Below are positions 50,599 through 59,823 of a stretch of 64,000 nucleotides of DNA, piece by piece. Every line of letters starts with the position of its first letter. Positions within the stretch are counted from its first letter, which is position 1. The notes under the pieces were generated by a model. It did no database searches. It worked only from the letters and a program-made list of their open reading frames with translations, and was not told where the DNA came from. The position numbers were made by a program, and so were the translations under genes. The stretch spans positions 682,001 to 746,000 of the forward strand of contig CAWAZS010000014.1 of assembly GCA_963786625.1 (NCBI GenBank), in the 5' to 3' direction. This stretch comes from CAIWHR01 sp963786625. Lineage in GTDB: Bacteria; Pseudomonadota; Gammaproteobacteria; Burkholderiales; Casimicrobiaceae.

Positions 50599-50991
50599 TT
50601 ATAGCCGCGCGAGCAGACCGAGCGGCGACTTCGCGATCGCGACCGTCACGATATAGGCGAAAGTCGCGAGCGCGCCGGCGAACGCGGCGACGCGAACTCC
50701 GCGTGTCCTTCCGCGCTTCAATGCGATCGTCCCCAGGCCGACGTAGACGAGCAGCGCGATCAGCTTCGCCCAGAGCCAGTCGCGGGTACCCTCGGCGCCC
50801 AGCTGCCATGCGAGCCACAGCGCGGAGGCGAGCAGCACGGTGTCGATCACGTGCGGGACGATGCGCACCCACGGCTCGGAGAGCCGCTGCGGCGAGCGCA
50901 GCATCCACGCGCCGCGCAGCGTGAACCCGGCGATCGACAGTGCGGCCGCGCCGACGTGAACGAGCTTGATTGCCGCGTACTCCAGCGCCAC
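50599..50991 (-). CDS. SirB2-like inner-membrane protein
   Basis: A 130-aa protein with four membrane helices, matching the SirB2 family (LVHVGAAALSIAGFTLRGAWML, RIVPHVIDTVLLASALWLAW). Function unknown. GTG at 50991 lies 4 bases after the boxA stop, so it belongs to the box transcript. Confidence 0.82.
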   Translation of the reverse strand: MALEYAAIKLVHVGAAALSIAGFTLRGAWMLRSPQRLSEPWVRIVPHVIDTVLLASALWLAWQLGAEGTRDWLWAKLIALLVYVGLGTIALKRGRTRGVRVAAFAGALATFAYIVTVAIAKSPLGLLARL

Positions 50992-50995
50992 GCGG

Positions 50996-52237
50996 TCAGT
51001 ACGTCTCGACGTGGTAGCGGCCCGCCGCGCGCAGTTCCGGCAGCAGCCGGTCCCAGTCGGCGCCCGCGCTTCGGCAGGCGTCGCGGAACGCCTCGTCGAC
51101 GCCCTGCTCCATCCCCTTGAGGCCGCAGATGTAGACGTAGCAGTTGTCGTCGCGCAGCAGGCGCGCGACGTCGGCGCCGCGCTCGCGGATGCGGTCCTGC
51201 ACGTAGCGCTTCGGCTCGCCCGGCACGCGCGAGAACGCGAAGTTGATGTCGATGAACTCCCGTGGAAGCTTCTGCAGCGGGCCGAAGTAGGGGAGCTCGC
51301 CTTCCGACCTCGCGCCGAAGAACAGCATCAGCTCCCCGCCTTCCTTCAGCGCGATCCTGCGCCGGCGCCGCTCGGTCATCGCGCGCATCGGCGCCGAGCC
51401 CGTGCCCGTGCACACCATGAGCAGCGAGGAGCCGGGGTGATTGGGCATCAGGAACGTCGTGCCGTACGGCCCGACGACCTGCACCGGGTCGCCCTTGCGC
51501 AGATCGCACAGGTAGTTCGACGCGACGCCCTGCGCCGGCGTGCCGGCGTGGTCCTCGGTGACGCGCTTCACCGTGAGCGCCAGGTTGTTGTAGCGCGGGC
51601 GCTCGCCTTCGCGCGGGCTCGCGACCGAGTACAGCCGCAGGCGATGCGGCTTGCCGTCCGCATCGAGGCCCGGCGGTACGATGCCGATCGTCTGGCCTTC
51701 CAGCACCGGGAACGCGGTGCCGCCGAAGTCGAGCACGATGTGCCGGATGTCGCTGCTGGCATCGTCGGCGGTCAGGCGGAAGTTGCCGCTGACCGTGGCG
51801 ATCGCGGGCTTCGCCAGCGTGTAGATGTTGACGTAGGGGTGCGCGGCAGACCACGGCGGGCGGACCTCTCCGCCCTGCCCGAGCGTCGCCGTCGCCGTGA
51901 TCCGCGCGACGTCGTCGGGAAGCTCGCTTGCGGCGCCTGCGGCGATCCCGATCTCCGTCGGCGGCGGCAGCGCGTCCCAGCCGAGCTGCTCGGCGAGCGT
52001 GTACGGCTTCGCCCGGTCGACGCTGCGCCAGTTGTCGATCGCGCCGGTGGGGCAGGGCGCGATGCAGTCGTTGCAGAAGTTGCACTTCGCCGGATCGACG
52101 ACGTAGTTGCGCGTGTCGTGGCTGACCGCGCCGACCGGACAGCTCTCCTCGCAGGTGTTGCAGCGGATGCAGATCTCCGGGTCGATCAGGTGCTGGCGCA
52201 GCACGCCGAAGGCGGGGTCCGAGGCGACGGTCGTCAT
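50996..52237 (-). CDS. boxA: Benzoyl-CoA 2,3-epoxidase reductase subunit BoxA
   Basis: Iron-sulfur flavoprotein that passes electrons from NADPH to BoxB. The 413-aa protein has two 4Fe-4S motifs (CIRCNTCEESCP at about 23-34 and CNFCNDCIAPCP at about 52-63) and a ferredoxin-NADP reductase domain (RLRLYSVASPREGE, MVCTGTGSAPMRAM, VYICGLKGME). ATG at 52237 fits the family start. It follows boxB after 110 bases that hold an inverted repeat. Confidence 0.95.
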   Translation of the reverse strand: MTTVASDPAFGVLRQHLIDPEICIRCNTCEESCPVGAVSHDTRNYVVDPAKCNFCNDCIAPCPTGAIDNWRSVDRAKPYTLAEQLGWDALPPPTEIGIAAGAASELPDDVARITATATLGQGGEVRPPWSAAHPYVNIYTLAKPAIATVSGNFRLTADDASSDIRHIVLDFGGTAFPVLEGQTIGIVPPGLDADGKPHRLRLYSVASPREGERPRYNNLALTVKRVTEDHAGTPAQGVASNYLCDLRKGDPVQVVGPYGTTFLMPNHPGSSLLMVCTGTGSAPMRAMTERRRRRIALKEGGELMLFFGARSEGELPYFGPLQKLPREFIDINFAFSRVPGEPKRYVQDRIRERGADVARLLRDDNCYVYICGLKGMEQGVDEAFRDACRSAGADWDRLLPELRAAGRYHVETY

Positions 52238-52280
52238 CGATCGGGTCCCGGAGTAGACGGCGAGGACCGTGGCGGAAGCG

Positions 52281-52349
52281 GGGTCAGACTCGACTTTTCC
52301 ACGATGGCAGGGGGCGCGACGGGGGAACCGGAAAGTCGAGTCCGACCCT
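52281..52349. repeat. MITE-like inverted repeat between boxB and boxA
   Basis: Arms 52281-52300 (GGGTCAGACTCGACTTTTCC) and 52330-52349 (inverse, with about two mismatches and a one-base gap) enclose 29 bases. The right arm overlaps the last base or two of boxB's stop region. Such long paired arms between two genes of one operon suggest an inserted non-autonomous element or an mRNA processing hairpin. Confidence 0.6.
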
Positions 52350-53772
52350 AATTGAAGCGCACGTACTCGAAATCGACCGGCTGATTGTTGATCCCGCGCG
52401 AGGGCGGCGCGATCCAGTTCGCGAACCTGCCCGGCTCCGCGACGCGTCCCATCAGCGACGCGACGAAAGCGCGGTCGGCCGCGGACGGCAGCCACTGCAG
52501 GTGGCGGTGGGTCCAGTCCGCCTCGGGCACGACGTTGCCGTCGGGATCGACGCGGACCGTCGACAGCGGGCCGATCTTGCGGTTGAAGGCCTTGTGCGGC
52601 GCTTTCAGGCGCACCGGCACGCCGGCCTTCTCGATGATCTTGTTCCAGCGCTCGATCCCGGCCTGCGCGTCCTTCACGTAGTCGTCGCGCAGCTTCTCGT
52701 TGAGCGCGTTGAGCGCCGGCGCCTGGACGGTCGCAAGCCGGCCGTCCCGCACCTCGAGCACCGGATACGTCGCGCCGGTCAGGACATGGTCGTCGGCGAT
52801 CTTGGTCTCGTCGAAGCGGCCTTTGAGCCCGGTCGTGTAGAAGGTCGCGGCGTTCGACGACACGTCGGAGCCGAACAGGTCCATCGTGACGCTGAAATGG
52901 AAGTTGAGGTAGCGCTGGATCGTCGGCAGGTCGATCACGCCCAACGCGCGCAGCCGCGCCGGGTCGTCGGAGCGCTCCGCGGCGATCGTCTCGCAGGTCC
53001 GCTGGATGATCCGGCCGATGCCCGATTCGCCGACGAACATGTGGTGCGCCTCTTCGGTCAGCATGAAGCGGCAGGTGCGCGCGAGCGGATCGAAGCCCGA
53101 TTCGGCGAGCGAGCACAGCTGGTACTTGCCGTCGCGGTCGGTGAAGAACGTGAACATGAAGAACGACAGCCAGTCCGGCGTCTTCTCGTTGAACGCGCCG
53201 AGGATGCGCGGGTTGTCGGCGTCGCCGGAGCGCCGCTCGAGCAGCGCTTCGGCCTCCTCGCGGCCGTCGCGGCCGAAGTGCGCGTGCAGGAGGTACACCA
53301 TCGCCCACAGGTGGCGGCCTTCCTCGACGTTCACCTGGAACAGGTTGCGCAGGTCGTAGAGCGAAGGGCAGGTGAGGCCGAGGTGGCGCTGCTGCTCGAC
53401 CGACGCGGGCTCCGTGTCCCCCTGCGTGACGATGAGCCGGCGCAGGTTCGCGCGGTACTCGCCGGGCACTTCCTGCCACGCGGGCTCGCCCTTGTGCGCG
53501 CCGAAATTGACCTGGCGGCCGTCTTCCGCGGGCGCGAGGAAGATGCCCCAGCGATAGTCGGGCATCTTGACGTAGTCGAAATGCGCCCAGCCCTTGGGCT
53601 CGACGCTGATCGCCGTGCGCAGGTACACGTCGACGTCGCGCGTGCCCTCGGGACCCATGTCCGCCCACCAGTGCAGGAACTCGGGCTGCCAGTGCTCGAG
53701 CGCGCGCTGCAGCGTCCGGTTGCCGGCGAGGTTCACGTTGTTGGGGATCTTTTCGCTGTAGTCGATGCTCAT
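52348..53772 (-). CDS. boxB: Benzoyl-CoA 2,3-epoxidase oxygenase subunit BoxB
   Basis: Di-iron oxygenase that epoxidises benzoyl-CoA with O2. The 474-aa protein begins MSIDYSEKIPNNVNLAGNRT and shows the iron-ligand helices VNVEEGRHLWAMVYLLHAHF and TEEAHHMFVGESGIGRI, with SSNAATFYTTGLKGRF. Length normal; GGGAG precedes the ATG. Confidence 0.97.
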   Translation of the reverse strand: MSIDYSEKIPNNVNLAGNRTLQRALEHWQPEFLHWWADMGPEGTRDVDVYLRTAISVEPKGWAHFDYVKMPDYRWGIFLAPAEDGRQVNFGAHKGEPAWQEVPGEYRANLRRLIVTQGDTEPASVEQQRHLGLTCPSLYDLRNLFQVNVEEGRHLWAMVYLLHAHFGRDGREEAEALLERRSGDADNPRILGAFNEKTPDWLSFFMFTFFTDRDGKYQLCSLAESGFDPLARTCRFMLTEEAHHMFVGESGIGRIIQRTCETIAAERSDDPARLRALGVIDLPTIQRYLNFHFSVTMDLFGSDVSSNAATFYTTGLKGRFDETKIADDHVLTGATYPVLEVRDGRLATVQAPALNALNEKLRDDYVKDAQAGIERWNKIIEKAGVPVRLKAPHKAFNRKIGPLSTVRVDPDGNVVPEADWTHRHLQWLPSAADRAFVASLMGRVAEPGRFANWIAPPSRGINNQPVDFEYVRFN

Positions 53773-53848
53773 GAGGGCTCCCGGGGGGCTGGTGGCTGCG
53801 ACTGCGGTGCAGGCGCCGTGCGAAGCGTGAACGTGGTGTCGACCGGCG

Positions 53849-55558
53849 CTAGATCCGGTTCCAGTTGAATCCGGGCTTGTTCCCGGTTCCGAAGACCTTC
53901 AGCGCGCCGGCCTCACCGGTCGCGTTCGGCCGGATGAAGATCCAGTTCTGCCAGGCCGAGAGCCGCCCGAAGATCCGCGTCTCCATCGTCTCGACGCCGC
54001 CGAAGCGCAGGTTGGCCTCCATTCCCGTCAGCGCGTCGGGCGAGAGGCTCGCGCGCTCTTCCAGCGCGACGCGGACCTCGTCGGTCCAGTCGAGATCGTC
54101 GGGCGCCGCGGTGACGAGGCCGAGCTCGAGCGCCTCCTCCGCCGCGAGCGGGCGGCCGGCGGCGTCCTTCGCGCGCGTGATCGGCGCGGTCTCGCCGTAG
54201 AAGCGGGCGGCGATGCGCGCCTGGCCGCTCACCGTCGGATAGGTGCCGAAATTCAGCGGCGACAGCGCGATCTTCGGCGCCGCGGCTTCGTCGTCCGGCA
54301 GCGCGAGCATGTAGGCGCGGTCGGCGGCCAGCGCGAGCTCGAGCAGCGTGCCGGCGAAGCACGAGCCCTGCTCGATCAGCGCGTAGAGCGTGCGCGAGGT
54401 GACGTCGAGGCGCGCGAGCGTGCGCCGCAGCATGCCGATCGTCTCGCGCACGAACCAGTGCGTCCGGTGCTGCAGGAGCGTTGCGTCCGCCGCGAGCACC
54501 ATCGACGCGTCGCCGGCGGTCTTGAGGATCCAGGTGCCGATGTCGAGCTCGTTGGTTCGCAGCAGCAGGATCGCATCGTCGAGCTCCCGCGCCATCGCGA
54601 GCGGCCACCACGACGCCCCCGCGGCGAGGATCGCCTCCGGGTCCGCGGCCGGCGCAGTTGCCGGTGCGGCGACGGTGATCGTCGCCGTGCGCGCGCGCCG
54701 GTCGATCCGCACGTCGACGTGCGCGTACCGATACCCGCCTTCGTCGATGCCGCGCGCGAGTGCCGGAAGCGCTACGCCTCTCGCGTCCGCCGGCCTGTCG
54801 CCGGGTCTGTCACTGAGGGCGGCGAGCTCGAGAGCGCGCTCCCTGACCTTCTGCGCGAACTGCTGGGGCTTGGCATAGTCGTCTATCAGCCGCCATTCAC
54901 GGGCACGCTGCGCGCGCACGCCTTCGACCAGCGTGCAGAAGATGTCGGCGTGATCGCGGCGGACGCGGCGCTTGTCGGTGAGGCGGGTGAGACCGCCGGT
55001 GCCGGGCAGCACGCCGAGCAGCGGCACCTCGGGCAGGCTCACCGCCGACGAGCGGTCGTCGATCAGGAAGATCTCGTCGCAGGCGAGCGCGAGCTCGTAG
55101 CCGCCGCCGGCGGTCGTCCCGTTGCAGGCGGCGATGAACTTGAGTCCGGAATGGCGGCTCGAATCCTCGATGCCGTTGCGCGTCTCGTTGGTGAACTTGC
55201 AGAAGTTCACCTTCCACGCGTGCGACGACGTTCCGAGCATGTAGATGTTCGCACCCGAGCAGAAGACGCGATCCTTGCCGCTGGTGATGATCACGCTCCG
55301 CACTTCCGGGTGCTCGAAGCGTATCCGCTGCAGCGCGTCGGCGAGCTCGATGTCGACGCCGAGATCGTACGAGTTGAGCTTGAGCTTGTAGCCGGGGTTC
55401 AAGCCCCGATCCTCGTCGACGTCCATCGTCAGCGTCGCGACGGGACCGTCGAACGCGAGCTTCCAGTGCGCGTACCGGTCGGGGTGGGTGTCGAACGTGT
55501 AGTACGACTTGCCGGGGGCCCCGGTGTCGCGGACGGGCGATGCGACCGTCTCTGTCAT
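53849..55558 (-). CDS. boxC: 2,3-epoxybenzoyl-CoA dihydrolase BoxC
   Basis: Crotonase-fold enzyme that hydrolytically opens the epoxide ring to 3,4-dehydroadipyl-CoA semialdehyde and formate. The 569-aa protein has two enoyl-CoA hydratase-like halves, with FCSGANIYMLG and GTTAGGGYELALACDEI in the first, and ends VFGTGNKPGFNWNRI. ATG at 55558 overlaps the boxR stop (ATGA) and has AAGGAG 7 bases upstream. Confidence 0.96.
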   Translation of the reverse strand: MTETVASPVRDTGAPGKSYYTFDTHPDRYAHWKLAFDGPVATLTMDVDEDRGLNPGYKLKLNSYDLGVDIELADALQRIRFEHPEVRSVIITSGKDRVFCSGANIYMLGTSSHAWKVNFCKFTNETRNGIEDSSRHSGLKFIAACNGTTAGGGYELALACDEIFLIDDRSSAVSLPEVPLLGVLPGTGGLTRLTDKRRVRRDHADIFCTLVEGVRAQRAREWRLIDDYAKPQQFAQKVRERALELAALSDRPGDRPADARGVALPALARGIDEGGYRYAHVDVRIDRRARTATITVAAPATAPAADPEAILAAGASWWPLAMARELDDAILLLRTNELDIGTWILKTAGDASMVLAADATLLQHRTHWFVRETIGMLRRTLARLDVTSRTLYALIEQGSCFAGTLLELALAADRAYMLALPDDEAAAPKIALSPLNFGTYPTVSGQARIAARFYGETAPITRAKDAAGRPLAAEEALELGLVTAAPDDLDWTDEVRVALEERASLSPDALTGMEANLRFGGVETMETRIFGRLSAWQNWIFIRPNATGEAGALKVFGTGNKPGFNWNRI

Positions 55559-56475
55559 GCGTGTCTCCTTGGCTCGGGCCAGACCGCGAGGGCGTGGCGC
55601 AGCTTGGAAAGGCTCGTCTCGGGATCCTCGCCCGTTGTTTCGAGCGTGACGTCCGCCTTCTGGTACAGCGGCTCGCGCGCATCGAGGATACGCCTGAGAT
55701 CGGCCATCGCCTCGTCGTGGCCCTGCATGGGGCGCAGGTCGCCCTGGGCGACCACGCGCGCCATGTGCTCGTCCGGCGATGCGCGCACCCACACCGTGAA
55801 GCAGTGCTGCAGCAGCAGGTTGTAGGTCTCCGCCTCGGAGACGATGCCGCCGCCCACGGTCATCACCATCTCCGGGTGGCTGGCGATCTCCCGCTCGAGG
55901 CAGCGGCGCTCGATGCGGCGGTAGCCCGTCTGGCCGTAGAGCAGGAACACCTCGGAGAGGCTGATCCCGGCTTCGCGCTCGATCTCCCGGTCGAGCTCGA
56001 CGAAGGGACAATGCATCTCGGCGGCGAGCGCGCTGCCGAGCGTCGTCTTGCCGGCGCCGCGCAGGCCGACGAGCGCCACGCGCCGGTGCCGCGCGGCGGC
56101 CTCCTCGCCGAAGTCGCGCATCAGGCGGAAGACGACGTCCTCGAGGCGATGCGCGGGAAGCCGGTCGAGGAAGCGGCGGATCAGCCGCTGCTCGACCGAG
56201 TGCTCGCGGGGATCGAGCAGCTCGGTCAGCGGCATTCCGAGTGCACGGGCGACGTTGCGCAGCAGCAGCACCGACGCGTTGCCTTCTCCGGCTTCCAGCT
56301 GCGCGAGGTAGCGCTCCGAGACGCCGGCGACCTGCGAGATCGCCTTGCGCGCCATGCCGCGCCGCTCGCGCGCCTCGCGGACCTGCCGGCCCATCGCAGC
56401 CAGGAAATCGGCATCGTCGGGGTCGTTGGCAGAGGGCGCCATGGCGGGCGCCCGGCGCTGGGCCGTGGCGGGCAT
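55555..56475 (-). CDS. boxR: Transcriptional regulator BoxR (XRE domain plus shikimate-kinase-like domain)
   Basis: Repressor of aromatic-CoA genes that senses benzoyl-CoA in related bacteria. The 306-aa protein has an XRE helix-turn-helix (about 32-85, ARKAISQVAGVSERYLAQLE) and a C-terminal shikimate-kinase-like domain with P-loop GLRGAGKTTLGSAL and GGGIVSEAETYNLL, the BzdR/BoxR layout. ATG at 56475 is used; ATG at 56442 is possible. It heads the boxRCBA operon, divergent from the ligase gene. Confidence 0.93.
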   Translation of the reverse strand: MPATAQRRAPAMAPSANDPDDADFLAAMGRQVREARERRGMARKAISQVAGVSERYLAQLEAGEGNASVLLLRNVARALGMPLTELLDPREHSVEQRLIRRFLDRLPAHRLEDVVFRLMRDFGEEAAARHRRVALVGLRGAGKTTLGSALAAEMHCPFVELDREIEREAGISLSEVFLLYGQTGYRRIERRCLEREIASHPEMVMTVGGGIVSEAETYNLLLQHCFTVWVRASPDEHMARVVAQGDLRPMQGHDEAMADLRRILDAREPLYQKADVTLETTGEDPETSLSKLRHALAVWPEPRRHA

Positions 56476-56832
56476 CGGTCGATCGAACGGGGCGGACAGG
56501 AGGTGGCAGGCAATATATTGCACGTCATTGATCGCCGTCAAGCACTTTGAATCGTCCTCATGCTTGCGTCCTCTCACAGCGGCGGGAGCGTTGCGGGGGA
56601 GCCGTACCGGACCGTCTCGACGCGTGGGTCCGGGTGCCTGATGTTGTATTGTGCTTGACGATGCCCGTCGCATGATCTAAATTGCCGGACGGCGACCACC
56701 GTGCCCCGGCGCAGGGGACGCTCGATCGGCGCTCCCGACGCGGCACACCCTGCGCTCCGCGGCCGGGCGTGATCAAATGCACGGGGTCCGAGCGATCGCG
56801 GCGCAATGCCGACGCGACAGAGGAGGAGCACC
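56476..56832. promoter_or_regulatory. Divergent boxR / benzoate-CoA ligase control region
   Basis: 357 bases without a gene. For the ligase: TTGACG (56655-56660), 17-base spacer, TAAATT (56678-56683). For boxR on minus: TTGACG (56541-56536), spacer of 18, TATATT (56517-56512). Both -35 hexamers sit in the same decamer GTGCTTGACG. The boxR -10 lies in the palindrome GCAATATATTGC (56510-56521). The shared decamer and the palindrome are the best candidates for BoxR operators. Confidence 0.6.
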
Positions 56833-58432
56833 ATGCCGTCACTCAGCACGGCCAACCATCGCGCGAGTCCCCCGCAGGTGGACATTCCGCGCGACTACAA
56901 CGCCGCGCACGATCTGATCGAGCGCAACCTCGCCGCCGGGCGCGCGGGGAAGGTCGCCTACATCGACGATGCCGGCACGTACACCTACGGCGAGCTCGCC
57001 GAGCGCGTCAACCGCTGCGCGAACGCGTTCACCGCGCTCGGGCTGCAGCCCGAGCAGCGCGTGCTGCTCTGCCATCTCGACACGATCGACTTCCCGGCCG
57101 CCTTTCTCGGCGCCATCAAGGCCGGCATCGTCCCGATCGCGGCGAACACGCTGCTCACCACCCACGACTACGACTACATGCTGCGCGACAGCCGCGCCCG
57201 CGCGCTGGTCGTCTCCGCGCCGCTGCTTCCGGCGTTCGCGCCGCTGCTGGGCAAGCACCCCCACCTCGCGCACGTGATCGTTTCCGGCGCCACCGAGCCC
57301 CCCGCCCGCGGCCACCAATCGCTGCAGAAGCTGATGGCGGCCGCAGCGACGACGTTCGCGGCGGCCGAGACGACCTGCGACGACGCGTGCTTCTGGCTCT
57401 ATTCGTCGGGCTCGACCGGCGCGCCCAAGGGCACCGTGCACCAGCATTCGAGCCTGATCGAGACCGCCGAGCTGTACGCGAAGCCGATCCTCGGCATCCG
57501 CGAGGACGACGTCGTGTTCTCGGCGGCGAAGCTGTTCTTCGCCTACGGCCTCGGCAACGGGCTGACCTTCCCGCTGTCGGTCGGCGCCACGACGGTGCTG
57601 ATGGCGGAGCGCCCGACGCCGGCCGCCGTCTTCGCCCGGCTCACCCGGCATCAGCCGACGATCTTCTACGGCGTGCCCACGCTGTACGCGGCCTTGCTCG
57701 CCAGTCCCGAGTTGCCGAAGCGGGGCGAGCTCAAGATGCGCCGCTGCACGTCGGCGGGCGAGGCGCTGCCGGCGGAGATCGGCCGCCGCTGGACCGAGCA
57801 CTTCGGCGTCGAGATCCTCGACGGCCTCGGGTCGACCGAGATGCTGCACATCTTCCTGTCGAACCGGCCCGGCGACGTGCGGTACGGGACGAGCGGGGTG
57901 CCGGTGCCGGGCTACGAGCTGCGCATCGTCGGCGACGACGCTGCGCCGGTCGCGCGCGGCGAGGTCGGCGAGCTCCAGATCAACGGGCCGACCTCGGCGA
58001 TGGCGTACTGGAACAATCGCGAGAAGACCGCGGAGCACGTTCCAGGGGCCGTGGACGCGCAGCGGCGACAAGTACTCGATCGACCCCAGCGGCTATTACG
58101 TCTATGCGGGCCGCACCGACGACATGCTCAAGGTGGGCGGCATCTACGTCTCGCCGATCGAGGTCGAGTCGGCGCTGGTGACGCATCCGGCGGTGCTGGA
58201 GGCCGCCGTCATCGGCAGGGCGGACGACGAGCAGCTGGTGAAGCCGCTCGCCTACGTGGTGCTGAAGAGCGGGCACGCGCCGGCGCCGGCGCTGGCCGAC
58301 GAGCTGCGGCAGCACGTCAAAGCGCAGCTCGCCCCGTACAAGTATCCGCGGTGGATCGAGTTCATCGACGAGCTGCCGAAGACGGCGACGGGTAAGATAC
58401 AGCGTTTCAAGCTGCGCGCCCGCACATCCTGA
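56833..58432 (+). CDS. bclA: Benzoate-CoA ligase (one +1 frameshift)
   Basis: AMP-forming ligase that activates benzoate to benzoyl-CoA, entry to the box pathway. Motifs: LYSSGSTGAPKGTVHQH (AMP-binding P-loop), FFAYGLGNGLTFPL, LDGLGSTEMLHIF and, in the second frame, YVYAGRTDDMLKVGG and the catalytic Lys in LPKTATGKIQRFKL. An extra C at about 58036 shifts the frame after REKTAE; removing it gives TFQGPWTRSGDKY and a 532-aa protein, the usual length. A strong AGGAGGAG precedes the ATG at 56833. Confidence 0.93.
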
Positions 58433-58505
58433 TCCTGATACCATCTCGCGTTCGCACGAGTGCCCCGGCGCTCGCTGTTCCGTGTCCTGAGGAGGAGACC
58501 CTGCA

Positions 58506-59714
58506 ATGAATCCCACGCGCAACAACCCGCAAGTCTCGATCGCGCGCCGGCGCGTGCTGCCCGCCCTCGTGGCGGTGGCCGCGGCCCTCGCGTTCACCGT
58601 GCCCGCGCACGCCCAGCAGAAGGTCAAGGTCGGGCTGATGCTGCCCTACACCGGGACGTACGCGCAGCTCGGCGTCGCGATCACCAACGGCTTCAAGCTC
58701 GCGATCGAGGAGAACGGCGGCAAGGTCGCCGGCCGCGAGATCGAGTACGTGACGCTCGACGACGAGTCGGATCCGGCGAAGGCCGCCGACAACGCCAACC
58801 GGATCGTCAACCGCGACAAGGTCGACGTGCTGGTCGGGACCGTCCACTCCGGCGTGCAGGCCGGCATGGTCAAGATCGCGCGCGAGACCGGCGTGCTGCA
58901 CATCATTCCGAACGCGGGCCTCGACGCCGCGACCGGTCCGCTGTGCGCGCCGAACATCTTCCGCACGTCCTTCGCCAACGGCCAGACCAGCTACCCGATG
59001 GGCAAGGTGCTCGCCGAGCGCGGCGTGAAGAACGTCGTCACGCTGACCTGGAAGTACGCGGCCGGGGACGAGAGCGTCGCCGGCTTCAAGGATGCGTTCA
59101 CCAAGGGCGGCGGCAAGATCGTCAAGGAGATGACGCTGCCGTTCCCGAACGTCGAGTTCCAGCCGCTGCTGACCGAGATCGCGGCGCTGAAGCCCGACGC
59201 GGTGTACGTGTTCTTCGCCGGCGGCGGGGCGGCCAAGTTCCTCAAGGATTACCAGGCCGCGGGCCTCAAGGGCAAGATCCCGCTGTACGGGTCGGGCTTT
59301 CTCACCGACGGCATCCTCGAGGCGGCGGGCGACGCGGCCACCGACATCGAGACGACGCTCCACTACGGCGACGCGATCGACACGGCGCGCAACAAGGCGT
59401 TCCGCGCCGCGTACGCGAAGGCCTACAAGATCGACCCGGACGTCTACGCCGTGCAGGGTTACGACGCCGGCCTGCTGTTCGTCGCCGGCATGAACGCGGT
59501 GAAGGGCGACATCGCGAACAAGAAGGGCATGATCGCGGCGATGGAGAAGGCGCAGATCGACAGCCCGCGCGGCAAGTGGACGATGTCCCCCGCCCACAAC
59601 CCGGTCCAGGACATGTACCTGCGCAAGGTGTCGGGCAAGGAGAACAAGGTCACCGGCGTCGCGGTAAAGGCGCTCGACTACCCGCCGGCCGACCGCTGCA
59701 AGATGGGCGGCTGA
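58506..59714 (+). CDS. Branched-chain amino acid/aromatic-type ABC transporter substrate-binding protein
   Basis: Periplasmic LivJ-family receptor of 402 aa. Signal peptide to about residue 37 (cleavage after AHAQ is likely), then VKVGLMLPYTGTYAQLG, DDESDPAKAADNANRIV and VDVLVGTVHSGV. Placement between the ligase and a LivHMGF set suggests benzoate or another aromatic acid as ligand. AGGAGGAG lies before the ATG. A terminator hairpin follows, typical for highly expressed receptors. Confidence 0.9.
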   Translation: MNPTRNNPQVSIARRRVLPALVAVAAALAFTVPAHAQQKVKVGLMLPYTGTYAQLGVAITNGFKLAIEENGGKVAGREIEYVTLDDESDPAKAADNANRIVNRDKVDVLVGTVHSGVQAGMVKIARETGVLHIIPNAGLDAATGPLCAPNIFRTSFANGQTSYPMGKVLAERGVKNVVTLTWKYAAGDESVAGFKDAFTKGGGKIVKEMTLPFPNVEFQPLLTEIAALKPDAVYVFFAGGGAAKFLKDYQAAGLKGKIPLYGSGFLTDGILEAAGDAATDIETTLHYGDAIDTARNKAFRAAYAKAYKIDPDVYAVQGYDAGLLFVAGMNAVKGDIANKKGMIAAMEKAQIDSPRGKWTMSPAHNPVQDMYLRKVSGKENKVTGVAVKALDYPPADRCKMGG

Positions 59715-59772
59715 TCACCGGCTCACCCGCGCGATCGGCTGCGCACGTGTCGCCGGCGCCGGGACTCGACAG

Positions 59773-59799
59773 AGGCCGCCTGCGGGCGGCCTTTGTCTT
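59773..59799 (+). terminator. Terminator or attenuator between the receptor and LivH-type genes
   Basis: An 8-bp stem AGGCCGCC / GGCGGCCT with a TGCG loop is followed by TTGTCTT. It lies 59 bases after the receptor stop and 25 before the permease ATG, so it probably lowers permease expression relative to the receptor. Confidence 0.75.
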
Positions 59800-59823
59800 G
59801 CGCGACAATCCCGGCGGAAGACC

